Source: Epiperipatus broadwayi
Taxonomy: Eukaryota; Onychophora; Udeonychophora; Euonychophora; Peripatidae
Assembly (NCBI GenBank): GCA_028023455.1
Contig: JAQFVV010000012.1
Coordinates: 11,914,864 to 11,978,863 of the forward strand
Length of the DNA stretch: 64,000 bases
Direction: 5' to 3'
The notes under the pieces are model-generated. The model saw nothing but the letters and a program-made list of their open reading frames with translations. It was not told the DNA's origin and did no database searches. The translations under genes were made by a program, and so were the position numbers. Shown piece by piece: positions 10,701 to 23,370 of the stretch (positions within the stretch are counted from its first letter, which is position 1; each line of letters begins with the position of its first letter).

Positions 10701-12242
10701 TACCTTTTTTCTTTCTTTTTTTAAAAAAATTCTCCTAACATTATGTAATTATAAAATGAAATACATTTTATATTTATTAAATAAAAATATGTTTTAAATG
10801 AATGAAATACCAAGAAAAAAATATCTTTAGAATCTTTTCATTTTATAATGTGAACAAGTACATTGCATTTTGATCTTTGAACTATAAAACTATTTTATTT
10901 ATTAAATAACTGAAATGTAGATTATCATTCTGTTGCAATTGCTCGCTATAAAACTGCAAAATAAATATCATTCCAAATCACTTTATAACTGACAAAAATT
11001 TGCTATATAGTTATTTGAAAAACTCTAAAATTTTCTTAGAAAGGTTAAAAGATTGTATTTTTTTGAAAGTGTAAATGTATTTAATGAAACAGTAAACTTT
11101 GGTCTGATGTTGGAAATGATGGTATTAGTTTATGAATTCAAATAGACTTGTGTAATTTAATTTTTGCACAATATAGATATTGATTAAAATTTAACATATA
11201 GTGTCACTCTGAGAAAGCATGGAATTTTCTTAAAAATGATTATAAGATAGCATTTTTGGAAATTTTAATGCATGTGTTCACAGCAACAGGTCCAATGCTA
11301 CTGAAATTAGTTTACCATCTCAAATAGTCTTCTGTTATTTACCTTTTGCATAACATGGATTGATTATTTTGAGAACTTTACTGAAACAAAAAAAAAATGT
11401 TATAAAAGAATTTAAAGGCATTAAATTTTAACATTGTCAACTTTTAGACTATTCTTTAGTAAATCTTAGTGACATTAATATTTACAGGCACAGACTATAA
11501 TGAATCACAGACTATAATTCTCTAAAGAGAAAATATAGTTGAATTAAAAAGTAAATCCTATTTTAACATATGGATACAAAATTTGATGCTTTTTTTTTTA
11601 AAGTAATTACTAGACATAACTTTCAGACTCTATTAATATTAAAATTGCTAATATAGATTTTCAATTTGTCACAAAACATAGATTTATTTTCAATGCATGT
11701 TTCAAATACAAGTAAGCATGAATTTGAGTTCAATATCAAAAAAGAAATTGTGACTTGATTAAAAAGGAACATAAACAAAATGAATATTTAAGAGCAAAAA
11801 GAAATTAAAGTAATGACAAGAAAGTTTGAAATTAGTGGATGAAAAACCATTATTTTCTAATTATGAATGAATAAGATCTTTTTTGATGCATTGAAAGTAA
11901 GTTTGGGGTTTAATAAAAATGATATAATTTCAATGAATTCATAAATGGATAATTTTATAAGTTAATGGTAATCTTTTTTACAGGAAGAGAAAGTATTTTG
12001 ATCATTTTTTAAATAATGATGTCAAAATTCTGATGGCAGCTTTTAATAAAATATTTATTCTATCTATTTAATTAGATTTGGTAATAAAATACCATTTTAA
12101 TAAATTTTAAACACATCTTATAAACTTAAAAATGTAAATCTTGCATTTCCTGATAAGAAATGGTGGTGATATATTAGATTTAAAGAATGCTTCTATTGGT
12201 TCAAATTTATAAAATAAACATGTTAGCTAAAGTGGTATTATT
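7741..12242. other. Long A+T-rich region without recognisable genes
   Basis: No convincing coding frame was found. A tRNA B-box-like GGGTTCGAATTC lies on the minus strand at 8222-8236, inside a slightly GC-richer patch (8140-8340) that may be an old SINE. Another GC-richer patch at 8995-9130 and a patch at 9295-9420 are unidentified. The 67-codon frame at 9588 has no family features. Confidence 0.45.
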
Positions 12243-12247
12243 ATAGT

Positions 12248-13051
12248 TGTTCTATTCGCACTTACAACTGTGCCAATGTTATAACTGCAAGTCATACTGT
12301 GCGGTCAGCAAATAACGTTTGCTACTGTTCAACTGCATATGGTCTCCAATGAATGGTCTGCAACGAATGCTCTGAATATTCTCTGTATTCTCTGCAATGG
12401 ATGCTCTCCAAATGAATGGTCTGCACTGAATGCTCTGCCACGGATGCTCTCCAATGAATGGTCTGCACTGATTGCTCTCCAATGAATGGTCTGTAAGCGG
12501 ATGCTCTCCAAATGAATGGTCTGCAATGATCTATTTCTACAGTTCGCTAAAGTTCAATTCCCACGATGTTCTTTCAGGCTGGCTGCTACAAAACGGTTCA
12601 CAATGGGCCTACTTTAGCCCCAGTCCAGTGTAGCTGTACATGAACTCTTCATAGTAAGCACTGCGACTGCCATCAGCTATCTCCTACTGGAATTGAACAG
12701 TAACTCTACTGTAGATGCACTCCATACTATCTGCTACTCGCTACTGTGCAATTGCTCTCTACTGCTCTCTCTGTTACACTGCTAGATGTTACTCAGTCTT
12801 CTTATTGCTCTCTGACAACTGCAATGATCAATCAATGCAATGATCAATCAATGCACTGACCAATAAGGTAACATCTCTTATCTAGAAACATTTGTAATTA
12901 GCAAATATTTCTAGGAATTGTCGATTGCCATTACATCAAGGCACTAATTAAATTCCTCAGCTATCAGAGCGCGATCTAAAAACAGCCTTACAAATAAATT
13001 CTAGTTTTTTCTGGAGTGCACAAAATGTCTGCCATTTTACAAAACACTACA
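12248..13051 (-). repeat. 3' LTR of the miniature element
   Basis: About 804 bases. It is longer than the 5' LTR because of unique sequence at about 12545-12840 and extra internal repeat units. It ends (minus) ..GAATAGAACA next to the ATAGT duplication. Confidence 0.8.
12338..12535. repeat. Short tandem repeat inside the LTR
   Basis: About eight irregular units of roughly 18-26 bases built on CTCTCCAATGAATGGTCTGC. The other LTR has about four units (13335-13420). Apparent reading frames here are products of the repeat. Confidence 0.75.
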
Positions 13052-13068
13052 CACCTCCCTCCACTCCA
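13052..13068 (-). promoter_or_regulatory. Polypurine tract
   Basis: TGGAGTGGAGGGAGGTG on the minus strand directly abuts the 3' LTR start (TGTAGTG at 13051), the position required for plus-strand priming. Confidence 0.75.
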
Positions 13069-13180
13069 GAAAAACCCTTGTTGCTAATGTTACTAATTGG
13101 GATTGACATTTTCACCCGGTTTCTCTGTCTATGGCTAAACTTGTAGTTCAACGTATTCGCTACTCCCAGGTTCCGAATGC

Positions 13181-13190
13181 GACTGCGCCA
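13181..13190 (-). promoter_or_regulatory. Primer-binding site, tRNA-Ser type
   Basis: TGGCGCAGTC on the minus strand, one base after the LTR end, is complementary to a tRNA 3' end ..GACTGCGCCA, as found in serine tRNAs. The following CGCATTCGGAACC still resembles a T-arm complement. Confidence 0.75.
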
Positions 13191-13191
13191 A

Positions 13192-13728
13192 TGTAATATC
13201 CACACTCACGACTGTGCCAAGGTTATAACTGCAAGTCATAATGTGCGGTCAGCAAATAACATTATACAATTTCCATGCTGTTCTTTTCCAACGAAGCTCT
13301 CCAACGAATTGGTCTGCAATGAAGCTCAGCCATGGATACTCTCCAATGAATGGTCTGTACTGACTGCTCTCCAATGAATGGTCTGCAAGCGGATGCTCTC
13401 CAAATGAATGGTCTGCAACTTGCTATTGCGTGACTGCTCTCTACTACTCTCTTCTCCCAATATGGCTGCTAATAACTGCCTTACCCCGCGTAGTTGTTAC
13501 ACCGTCTTTTATCGCTTGCTGATAACTGTAGCAATTAGTCCTTGTCCAATCAGTTAACGTCTTTTATCCAGAAATATTTGCAATAAGCAAATATCTTTTG
13601 GAATTATCGTCCGCCATTATGTTACTTAACTTCCTCCGTTATCAGCGCACAATCTACAACAACCACTCAAACAAATTCTAGTTTTTCTGGAGTGCACAAA
13701 CATGTCTGCCATTTTACAAAACACTACA
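13192..13728 (-). repeat. 5' LTR of the miniature element
   Basis: 537 bases, TGTAGTG...TTACA on the minus strand. It contains the TGCAGACCATTCATTGGAGA-type tandem units near 13330-13420. Confidence 0.8.
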
Positions 13729-13733
13729 ATAGT

Positions 13734-15342
13734 GTGTCATAGTTATTGATTAAAATAAAAAGTATTAACACATATTTTATTGAATTAGTTGCTTTTGGTC
13801 TTAAATGAATTAATACCAGATATTCACTGTTGTTTTAGAAAAACATTAAAGATCTGGATTTTATTGATTGATAAATGCAGAAAAATTATAATATTATCTC
13901 AGTTTTTTATTATTCTTTTTGGCAGACAATGCTTTATTAGGATATAAGAAACAATTTTTTTTTAGATCTTACCATGACTTTGGGATATTTATTCTGAAAT
14001 TTTAAACTACAATGATTTCAGTAAAATGGTTATTAAATTAATAAAGTTATTTAATAATAAATTAAATCAAAGATTTATTGACCTTAAAGGTACATGACAA
14101 CACTGGTGAAAGTTGCATCACTTCAACTACTTTGTATAATAAAAAGTATGAATATTCATTTAAGTGTCTCAGAATGATTCAGAATCCAATTTTTCTTTTT
14201 AGCTATGAATAGCTGGATACCCAATTATCGATCTATATTGAATTGATATGCTGGCGACTATCTGGAAAAAGCATGGTCTTTTTTAATTAAATTCTCAGAA
14301 ACCAAAAATGTGTCATAACATTTATTTTTTAAATAACTTTAAGATTAATGGACACATAACATGTTATACTGATTTTCATTGGACGTTTTTTATAAAACAA
14401 TTCAGATATGAAAATGTTTAGTTGTTTTTTTAAAATAAATTAGCATTGTAATGTTAGCAAGCATTTAAAAAGACTTGGATACTAATGTCTATTTGTCATT
14501 TATCTATTTAAGTCTAATATATATGCTGATGACTTGTAATTATAAATTCTTTATTTACGTTGAGATCTTTGTAATTACTTTGCTTTGATAAAATGAATTT
14601 GCGAATATAATTATGTATTCATTAAATGAAATTTATTTTATATTGTTCAAATTTATGTTTTATTTAAAAATTAGTTTTCAGCATTTTAAATTATTATTTT
14701 GAAAAGACAATTTAAAGTATCGTTGGAATTGCCAAAATTTGTTTAAAATATGTAAATAACTTAATTTGTTTGTAAAGTGTCCACTTTAAATGCTATTTTT
14801 ATATTATTACATTTTTTTAAAAAATTATATATTTTAATATGGGATCAAATTGTTTATAGTTTTGTTTTAAATATTGAATGGAAAAAAATAATTAAAATAT
14901 TGGTAATAACAAAATCAGAAAACGAAAGTTAATTTTTAAAAAAAGGGTATATACGTATATGTATTTATATTTTTGGCATATAACACCTAATGAATAACCT
15001 AATAGTGATGGCACATGAGAATTAATATATAAAACCCAAAACATTACAGAATTGTTTTTTTTTTTATCTAATTCTATCCGTTTATAAAGTATTGGTAATA
15101 AACATTGCTTTTAGGAAAAAGTGAATAAATTCTGGACTCTCATAGTAAGTATATAATATTTTGATTGACTGTTGCGTTTGGCTACCTTAGTTAAAATCTT
15201 ATCTTAAATTAAATATTCAGAATCTAAATGTCCGGGTTCAATTCCCATGCTAGTATTGTTCCTGGTCAGGATAGCAGTAGATGAAGAAATAAGGAGGCTG
15301 GAGAATAATATTACTTGAAACAGTATGTTACTTACTAACCTG
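13734..15342. other. A+T-rich stretch, no gene seen
   Basis: Nothing coding. GGGTTCAATTCCC at 15235-15247 fits a tRNA B-box on the plus strand and may mark a SINE remnant; the A-box is not convincing. Confidence 0.4.
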
Positions 15343-15455
15343 TGGGCTATTACTAACAGTTGAATGTATTTGGAAAGTTTAAATTAAGTTTGAATTTATT
15401 TTAAAGACATTCAATATATGATGATAGAAATAGTCCAACATATAATTCCTATTGG
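15343..15455 (+). repeat. Dispersed copy of the 22 kb foldback arm
   Basis: Starts GGGCTATTACTAACAGTTGAATG and runs through AAAGACATTCAATAT to ATAGTCCAACATATAA. It matches the right arm of the foldback at 22187-22293 with scattered differences. Confidence 0.7.
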
Positions 15456-18400
15456 TATTATGTGATTTGAAAGTTTTGCATGAGTAAATGATTACCAATT
15501 CATAAAATTGTAATCATTGTTAAAAAGCTTTCTTAGATACCAAATCATAAAATATTTGTTTAAAATGATAGATTTAATTGATTTACAATGCAAAAAAAAA
15601 AAAATTAGTTAGAAAGGCTCCTATAATACCAGATGTATATATTTTTGGCCAAAATGTTAATTATCTTAGTCCAGGGATGGGGAATTTTTTTTTATCAAGG
15701 ATCATTTGGATATTTATAACATTCACGAGCCATACAAAATTATCAACTTAAAATTAATTTGCTATATTTAATCAAAAATTTCATCAATTTATCCCTAATC
15801 ATTGGAAATGGGCAATCTTTTAACTTGCCAGAGTAGCATGGACTATTTAAAATCCTAAATTCAATTTCAACTGAGTTCAGGTTATATTTTAACAAAGTGT
15901 TTTTTTTCTCATTAAAATAGTAGTAAGAATATTTGAAAAATATCTATGTATTGTTGCCGACTCTTATGAATTATTAAAGAGAAATGGATACACAACTTCT
16001 AAACAATAATTCTATAATTGATTACAGTCAAATCAAATACAATTTTAAAAAAAACAGACAAATATATTTTTAGTATGATAAAACTAATATTAACTTTCAT
16101 GATTTTATGAAAAGTCATGTCAGAGAATCACATGAAAAGAAAGATAAAAAAAAAATAGTTTTTTTTTTTTAAAAAAAAAAAGAAAATAAAACAATACTAC
16201 TATCTTTTTATATGTGTTAGTAATTTTAGTTTATGTTGTTTTTATTAAATAATATCTTTATATTTTTAGATTTCATTTTTTATTTTATTTTATTAGTAGA
16301 ACCAATGTGATGTTGGTTCTACTTTTTTTAGACATTATAAAAATTAAATTAATTTTTTTTCCACTCAAGATAAGTTTTGCTTATTTTCTTTTAACAAATA
16401 AGGTATAAAAATATTAAAATTATTCCTGATGATATTTTAATGAATAAAGTCTTGACCAAAGTAATATTACTGTTTAAAAAGTAAAAATTAAAAAAATGAA
16501 TATTATTTATTAATCAGATGTATCTAGCCTTTTGAAAGTTTGTCATTTTGGTATGTTAATTTGACATGTTACTTCCTTAGCATTAAATCCTTCATAATAA
16601 AAATTAAGTATTGTTAAATCTAATATTTGTAATATTTTTTAAAATAAGATTTAATGTAAATATATGTTTTTTAATAAATATTGCTGAGTATGTCATTCAT
16701 CTGAACTATATTGAGAGATTGACCGATGAAAGAATTTTAATAAAAGTTAAAATAAATTTTTAAATATACCTCTTATATTTGAAAGTATTGCAGCATAACT
16801 ATACAATCACTGAAGTGCTCTCTGAATAAAAAAATTTTTTTTTGATTTATTGGAATCATAGCAACTATTATTGCTACAAAAAAATCCAAGTAAGTCTCTG
16901 TGCATGAAAATAAAATTCATATTTTAGATTGATTAGAAAGAGGAAAAAATCATCTATTATCACAAATTTAAAAACAAAGGGGAAAATAGAGCACAGTGCT
17001 CAGGCTGTTATAAATGCAAACTATCCAAAATCATCAAATCAAGGCATCCTATATATGAAACAGAACAATTTCTATTACAATAGGGCATTCCATGTAACTT
17101 TCAAAGAGTACTACTATTATTTTTATTAATTCAGGAAAGACAATAAAATTGTCCCCCAGTCCATCAATAAAAATAATTGATAAAAAATGAAAACATCAAA
17201 GGTATAGAATTTTTAAAAATCCATATGTGACCTGATAGATTTTGGAAGCATATAAGCCCTTTAGAAAATTTTATTGCATCCACAAATTTTTTTCTGAGCT
17301 ATTTAATATCAGTGAAGAAGAAACTTGCACCAATGAAACTAGCTTTTACTAAAAATGTGCATTCCCACACATTTATTTTAGGATATAAAAAAAGTCACAG
17401 AATGCAAGACTTGCAAGGATTATCTTACATTACTGCTTGGAAGAAATGGAAAGTGATATAAAACTTATGCCTCTTTTATTACTCAAAGAATCCATATGCA
17501 TTTAAAGGAATTGCAAAGACATCACTGTTTTATAGCAATCAAAAAAAAAGTGATGAGATCTTTTCATAGATTATGATAAAATATATCTTTTGATTTTTGA
17601 CATAAGATATTTTAGAAATAATTATCATACAATTGAAGTCTTATTGCTAATAGACAACATTACTTGGACATCCAATGAAAATTTTAGAGCATGCAAACAA
17701 CATGAAACTTGTTTTAATCATTAAACACCACATCACTTCTTTCATCTATAAATCAAGTGATCACCACGACCTTCAAGATGCACTATTTTCAGCTAATGCA
17801 GCAGCACCTCATTGATATTTTGGATAAGAATGTCAATAAGACAGTTCCATAACCCTGAAAGCCTTGCTAATAAAAGTAGCTATTATACAAGGGTTAAGAT
17901 ATACAATACAGTTCTTAAATTCATATGGAAGAAAGTGTGTCTGAAACTAATTCCAATCATATGAAAAAACATATTCAACCTAACAAGAAAGAAGAATTTA
18001 TGAAAACTGATGATGCAATATTAAAGAATTTTTGAAATTGTACATGAAAAAAATAAACAAATGAAAAACTTATGTAATTGGATGAAAAAAGGAAAACAAT
18101 AAAAAAATCAATAAGCCTATAGAAAAAAACTTAGACATCAATAAATTGGAAGAATTATTTTTTTTTTATCATGAAGTCATAAATAGCATTTTGAACAAGT
18201 TTGGCTCCAACATAGAACAAAGCATTAAATCCAATAATGCCTTTAGTCAAGCTATTATGTGTAAAGAAAATTAACAAAGCAAGTTAATCATCTCAGCCAT
18301 CAACATTTATTTTTCATTCTCCAAAGAGAACAAATTAAGATGACCAAAGGATTTAGAAGAGAATAATAAATTCTTATAAAGAGAAATTGATATAAGATGA

Positions 18401-21115
18401 TTCAGAAGATTCAGCAATGATGAATGGATCACTATGATTCTACACACTTAAGTCAACCAACATTGGGCTAAGAATTTTTTTTGTTTTTGAGATTGAAATT
18501 GCATTTTTATGCAAATATCTTGTAAGTATATATCCACAATGCACACATAACATGTTTGCAGATAATGTTTGTACTTACTGTAGATTGGTGTTATTTTTAA
18601 TTTTTTTATGTCCTTAGTGAAATTGTCTGTTGATATATTCACAATTCATGGTATAATTTGAATATGCAATAATGAATTAAATTCTTTGTCATAGAAAATT
18701 ATTATAAATAATCAAAGTTTTTGCTAACCATGATACTAATGTATTAAAAAAATTAAATGTATTTTCACAGCAATAAATGACAATTTATGGAGATTTAAAA
18801 TATATTTGTAAGAAAAACACCATATCAATTCTAAGAACAGACTGACATTGAAATAAATGAATTAAGCTAGTACTGTTCATTGGTGAATAAATCCAACAAT
18901 TTCAAAAGGTAAAATATAATTATTTGTGATTTTGACTCTGCAAAAAAATATTAGGGAATTCAGATATAAGTATTTAGCAAAATTGGAATCTTGGATTTTT
19001 AAAACTACACAAGTCCAGGATCTGTTCAAAAATTGATGAAAGACGTGAAAACGAGATCGCTCCATACTCAAGACTTTAAAATATAGTTTCCAATGTTAAA
19101 ACTATTCCTAAATCAATAGAGGAAGTTGAGATTTACAAAGGAAATATTTAATATCATAATAATATTATTACTGTCAACTCATGTTTGTGGCTAAAGAAAA
19201 TTGCTTAGAATTAATGTTCAATTTTTATTTTCTCACAGCAAAAAAGTGGATGACTGAATCTGAATAAGGTTCATATTTGAACAAATAAGAAACATTTCTA
19301 CATTGTTAAAGCAAATGACTCTATATGTTGTTGTCAAATAATTATCTTTTCTGGTCAGAATATAAAGGTAAAAAAAAATATCTATAAATAAGTTTGATTC
19401 CTCTATTTATTAATTATCTAAAGCATTTTTTCTAGTAAATAAAAAATCTGTTTTGCCTGAAAGCTGAACTAAGACAGATATATAAAGAAATGATTTTAGT
19501 AACTTTTTTGCAATAATAGTAATTAGATTGTTTATGCTTTGTTGATATGTAAGAATAGTAGACTCAGGAAATTATGATTTAGGCTGAGTTATATTTGAAT
19601 TGTTCAGAAATAAAATGTTATCTGAAATAATGGTTATATTTAACCTTTTGTCATTTTAGTTTTTAATTATCTTAAAGTAATTTTTTTCTTATACAACAAT
19701 ATTAGGCTACAGGTAGAAGTGATATATCATTTTGTTTATTTAGTAATTTAGATATGAAATATAAAACTTAGAACTAATGGTAAAATGAGGGGTAAATATT
19801 CTGAGTAAATAATGCAATATAACTTTATTTTGTCAAATGTTATAATGGGTGATGATGTAGTTCTTACTCATGATAATTAAAAATGATTATTAGGCTAGTT
19901 TTGCCTTGAAAATACTAATTGAGTCAATCTATCCAGATTGAATGGAATTTTATTACCACATTTAGCATTGTAGTAATTCACTTCCTATAAAAAAAATTAG
20001 GCTGTGGATAAAATTGGTATCACTTTTTTGATTATTTAATGGTTTAAATGTGATATTAAATTTGGAACATTGTTAATACATAGCATTCCAAAAAATGAGT
20101 GTTTTAGATATCTTTTAAATAAGAGTTATCGTACATTTTTAAAAGTGTTTTAGTATTAATACAACAGGGAAAAAAATTTGGTTATATAAAGCCAATGCAA
20201 TTTGATTTAATGGCTGTCTTGAAAATTCCACGCTTTCTCAAAACTGAGGTGTACTAATTAATGTTAAAGAATGTGGATCTCATATACCATAAAGAATTAA
20301 AAATAGTATTGTTTAAATACATTATTAGATATTTTAGTTGTGTAAATGAAATCTGAAATGATTGAATACATTTTTAATCATGGAAAACTTTTTCAAATTT
20401 TGTTTCAAAAAACATTTATTTTAATACAGATGGGTCACTTGAAAATAATAAAGATAAGACTTTCCATTTGTTATTTGCTAAGTGACAGATTTGAACATAA
20501 AAATTAGGAATGACTGTGATCTGTGTCCCAATGACTTGTAAATTACTATTCAAAGATGAAAGTGAAAGTATGCATTTTTTTTTTCTGCAAAAAATTGTGG
20601 GACCATTTATTAAGAGTTTCTAACAAAGTATATGTGAAGGGCAAATGAAATTGAAGAAAAGCAGAGATCAATAAGTGATATTTTGACTGCATAAAGTATA
20701 GAAAGAATTTCTTGTGATTTCAGATCTGAATTAATTTTTCTTATTAAATATCTATGTTAGATAATAATTATTTGGGAAGAAGTATATTAATTGATTAGCA
20801 ATAATTACTAAAATGTGTCTTTTCTATTTTTAAACGAGGTGGAAAGTGGCAAATTTTGTATAAAAAACATTTTCCAAAGTTATTTAGTTTAGCCTGAGAA
20901 AAAATTTCAAGCTTTACTTGATTCAGATTTGAATCTAAATAGTAGTCATTGCAGAAAAATATGCTGTTTTATTATTGAGCACCCCCTCCCTGCACCAATA
21001 TTATCCAGATTGAGTAATTTGTCTCAACAGTAAAAGCATTACTTCTGTTTAAAACCCTCTAATCACCACTCCATCCTTTTTTTCTTTTCAAAATATACAT
21101 TACATATAACCATAT
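15456..21115. other. A+T-rich region with one decayed, unidentified coding-like patch
   Basis: From about 17300 to 18420 the plus strand has coding-like short peptides broken by stops (for example CKTCKDYLTLLLGRNGK near 17400 and HDLQDALFSANAAAP near 17770), suggesting an old transposon or pseudogene. I do not recognise the family. The rest has poly-A/T runs and no support for genes; the small frames near 16929, 18448 and 18877 are unconvincing. Confidence 0.4.
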
Positions 21116-21970
21116 AATTCTATAATTAAAACACTTCAAACAATTAAAAGTCTCATTTTCCTCTTTTCTTTATAAAAACTTTATTTCTTGTATATATATA
21201 ACCATTTGAACGTTTCATCTATTTTTATTTTATAGTCATTTTCAAGTATCATAAAAAACATATTATATTATAACAAACTCCACATAAACAAAAAGACCAA
21301 AAAAATATAAAAAACACAAAAAAATATATACACCCCATAAAAATTACAATAAATAAAATACATTAAAATAAATTAAATTAGAACATAAAGTATACATCGC
21401 ACTTACTTGCCTCCCTTCTCAAAAAACTTTACCCTTTTACATTTTCTTTTATCCAAAATCCAATTGTTACAATAAAACACTTATTTCCTTCTTTCCTATT
21501 CCCTTCAAAATCCATTTTGAAGGGAATAGGAACGAAGAAGGAAATAAATATAGGGAATAGGAAAGAAGAAGGAAAGAAGTGTTTTATTGTAACAATTGGA
21601 TTTTGGATAAAAGAAAATGTAAAAAGGGAAAGTTTTTTGAGAAGGGAGGCAAGTAAGTGTGGTGTATATTTTATGTTTTAATTTAATTTATTTTAATGTA
21701 TTTTATTTATTGTAATTTTTATGGAGTTTATATATTTTTTTGTGTTTTTTATATATTTTTATATTTTTTTTGGTCTTTTTGTTTTTATTATGTGGAGTTT
21801 GTTATAATGTAATATGTTTTTCATAGATCCTTGAAAATGACTATAAAGTAAAAATAGTTGAAACGTTGGAACAAGTGGATATATATATATATATACAAGA
21901 AATAAAGTTTTTATAAAGAAAAGAGGAAAATGAGACTTTTAATTGTTTGAAGTGTTTTAATTATAGAATT
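21116..21970. repeat. Foldback with Penelope-terminal-like motif
   Basis: Left arm 21116-21512 is the reverse complement of 21514-21970. The arms meet at CCCTTCAAAATCC/ATTTTGAAGGG, and the right arm has an extra duplicated stretch of about 30-45 bases near 21525-21570. The right arm reads CCTTGAAAATGAC..GTTGAAACGTTGG (about 21830-21870) followed by an AATAAAG signal at 21901. This resembles the degenerate hammerhead/terminal region of Penelope-like elements. No flanking duplication was found. Confidence 0.65.
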
Positions 21971-22026
21971 AAAAGTATTACCTATTTAGGATTTTTTTTC
22001 TTTGCTAATAAATTTACTTAAGGATA

Positions 22027-22293
22027 ATATTTTCCTGAAGGTTTGTCCTGATGGTGTTTTAGTTGTATTTTTATATTGAACTATTTCCATCATCTAATAT
22101 GATATATTGAATGTCTTGAGAAAAATTTAACTTTATTTAAATATTCCAGATACATTCAGCTGTTAGTAATAGCTAATCTGTTTGCTATTACTAACAGTTG
22201 AATGCATTTCGAATATTTAAATAAAGTTAAATTTTTCTAAAGACATTCAATACTCATATTAGATCATGGATATAGTCCAATATAAAAATACAA
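22027..22293. mobile_element. Small palindromic insertion with 13-bp target-site duplication
   Basis: TTACTTAAGGATA occurs at 22014-22026 and 22294-22306. Between them the arms 22061-22170 and about 22187-22293 are inverted copies (GCTATTACTAACAG facing its complement across a spacer of about 16 bases). A single related arm lies at 15343-15455. The first 34 bases (22027-22060) are unpaired. The plan is the same as that of the palindromic hammerhead elements, but no intact hammerhead core was seen. Confidence 0.7.
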
Positions 22294-22306
22294 TTACTTA
22301 AGGATA

Positions 22307-23182
22307 TTTATGGTGTAGAATGACTTACTATGAATATGAAATGGGTTTTGAATCCAATGAAACCAAAAAAAAAAATTCAGATAGCTGGCTTATAACCAAT
22401 TTAACTAACTATCCAAGTGATGATTGTCAATAATTATCTATTTGTTCTTATCTAAAGGGTAAAACAATAAAGAAAAATTCAATAAAAAAAATTCACTTGA
22501 TTTTTACTCATTAGAATTGCTTTTTTTTTTTTTAATGTACCGATTAATCATGAAATAAATTATTGCATTTGTCCAAAATGTATTTATTATGGTTTTATTA
22601 GCCAATTTCTAAAAATTTAGTTTACTATTACTTAAGTATTGTTCATTTTAATGTCAAATGCTGTTGCAGAGGAAGTAAAGAATTTTCACATTCATTTAAT
22701 TTTATAATCTCAAGCAGATTGTGATTCGTTTGTTCATTCAGCGATTTAAATTTATTTTATGCTAACGCTTAACTAAATACATTTTCCTATTAATTTGTAA
22801 ACATTTTGTTGATTCCATTGTTAGTATTTGTTAACACAACAGTTTTATTTATTACTCTGACTAGACTATTTTTGCATTAAGACATTCTATGCTTTGCTCT
22901 TAGTGTTTGAGTTATCTAGAACAATATTATAATTATTTATTTCTGGTTTACTTAAGTCAAAATTTCAATCACTTTTTTCTCAGACTTTTTTTTTACTGAA
23001 TAATCTCAGCCTCAGGGTGGCCTTTGACCGTTACATCATCAGATTTTCAATTGGATGGACAGTTGAAGAGTAGGAGTGTGGAATAGATTGAAGCCTGTCC
23101 ATTAAAGTATGAAGATTGGCTATCTTAATATATATCTGAGCACTTATTGCATATATGTGTGGAGATGATAATCTGGACCAAC
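22307..23182. other. A+T-rich stretch, no gene seen
   Basis: Only a GC-richer patch at about 23005-23080 (GCCTCAGGGTGGCCTTTGAC) stands out; it is unidentified. Confidence 0.4.
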
Positions 23183-23370
23183 TGATGATTGCTGTTTCAG
23201 CATGAAATACGCATATTGGTGATTATTTATCTTTTCGACATATATGTGTTCAAGTGAATTAGTGTTATGAGATAGAGTGGAGAGTGGTAAGTCGTGTGAA
23301 AGTCAGTGCTCATACATTCTATATATTACATATATTGATACAGGTATATAATAAGCTTGTATTTCAGTTT
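23183..23370 (+). repeat. Copy of the 55.6 kb short retroposon with an inverted 5' end
   Basis: 23183-23312 matches the complement of 55607-55735 (shared GGTGATTATTTATCTTTTC and ATATATGTGTTCAAGTG). It is followed at 23342-23370 by ACAGGTATATAATAAGC..TTTCAG, which is the element's 5' end in the opposite orientation, so this copy is partly folded back. The AC-repeat at 23391-23405 follows. Confidence 0.6.

Larger units (their letters stand above)
12248..13728 (-). mobile_element. Miniature LTR retrotransposon (TRIM-like), minus orientation
   Basis: Two direct repeats (12248-13051 and 13192-13728) flank only about 140 bases. On the minus strand each repeat opens with TGTAGTGTTTTG and closes in CA. 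The 5-bp duplication ATAGT sits on both sides (12243-12247, 13729-13733). The interior begins one base after the 5' LTR with a primer-binding site and ends with a purine tract against the 3' LTR; there is no gag or pol. The LTRs differ in length because of a unique block in the 3' LTR (about 12545-12840) and different numbers of a short internal repeat, and have diverged by roughly a fifth by eye. Either a TRIM-type element or a Gypsy-type element that lost its whole interior; movement would need proteins in trans. Confidence 0.85.

Noticed and set aside
12279-12526. Two overlapping minus-strand frames rich in repeated peptide
   Set aside because: They arise from the short tandem repeat inside the LTR.
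15235-15247. tRNA gene suggested by B-box GGGTTCAATTCCC
   Set aside because: No foldable tRNA around it.
22990-23080. Hammerhead-like CTGATGATG motif on the minus strand
   Set aside because: No matching GAAA at stem II distance and no stem I pairing.
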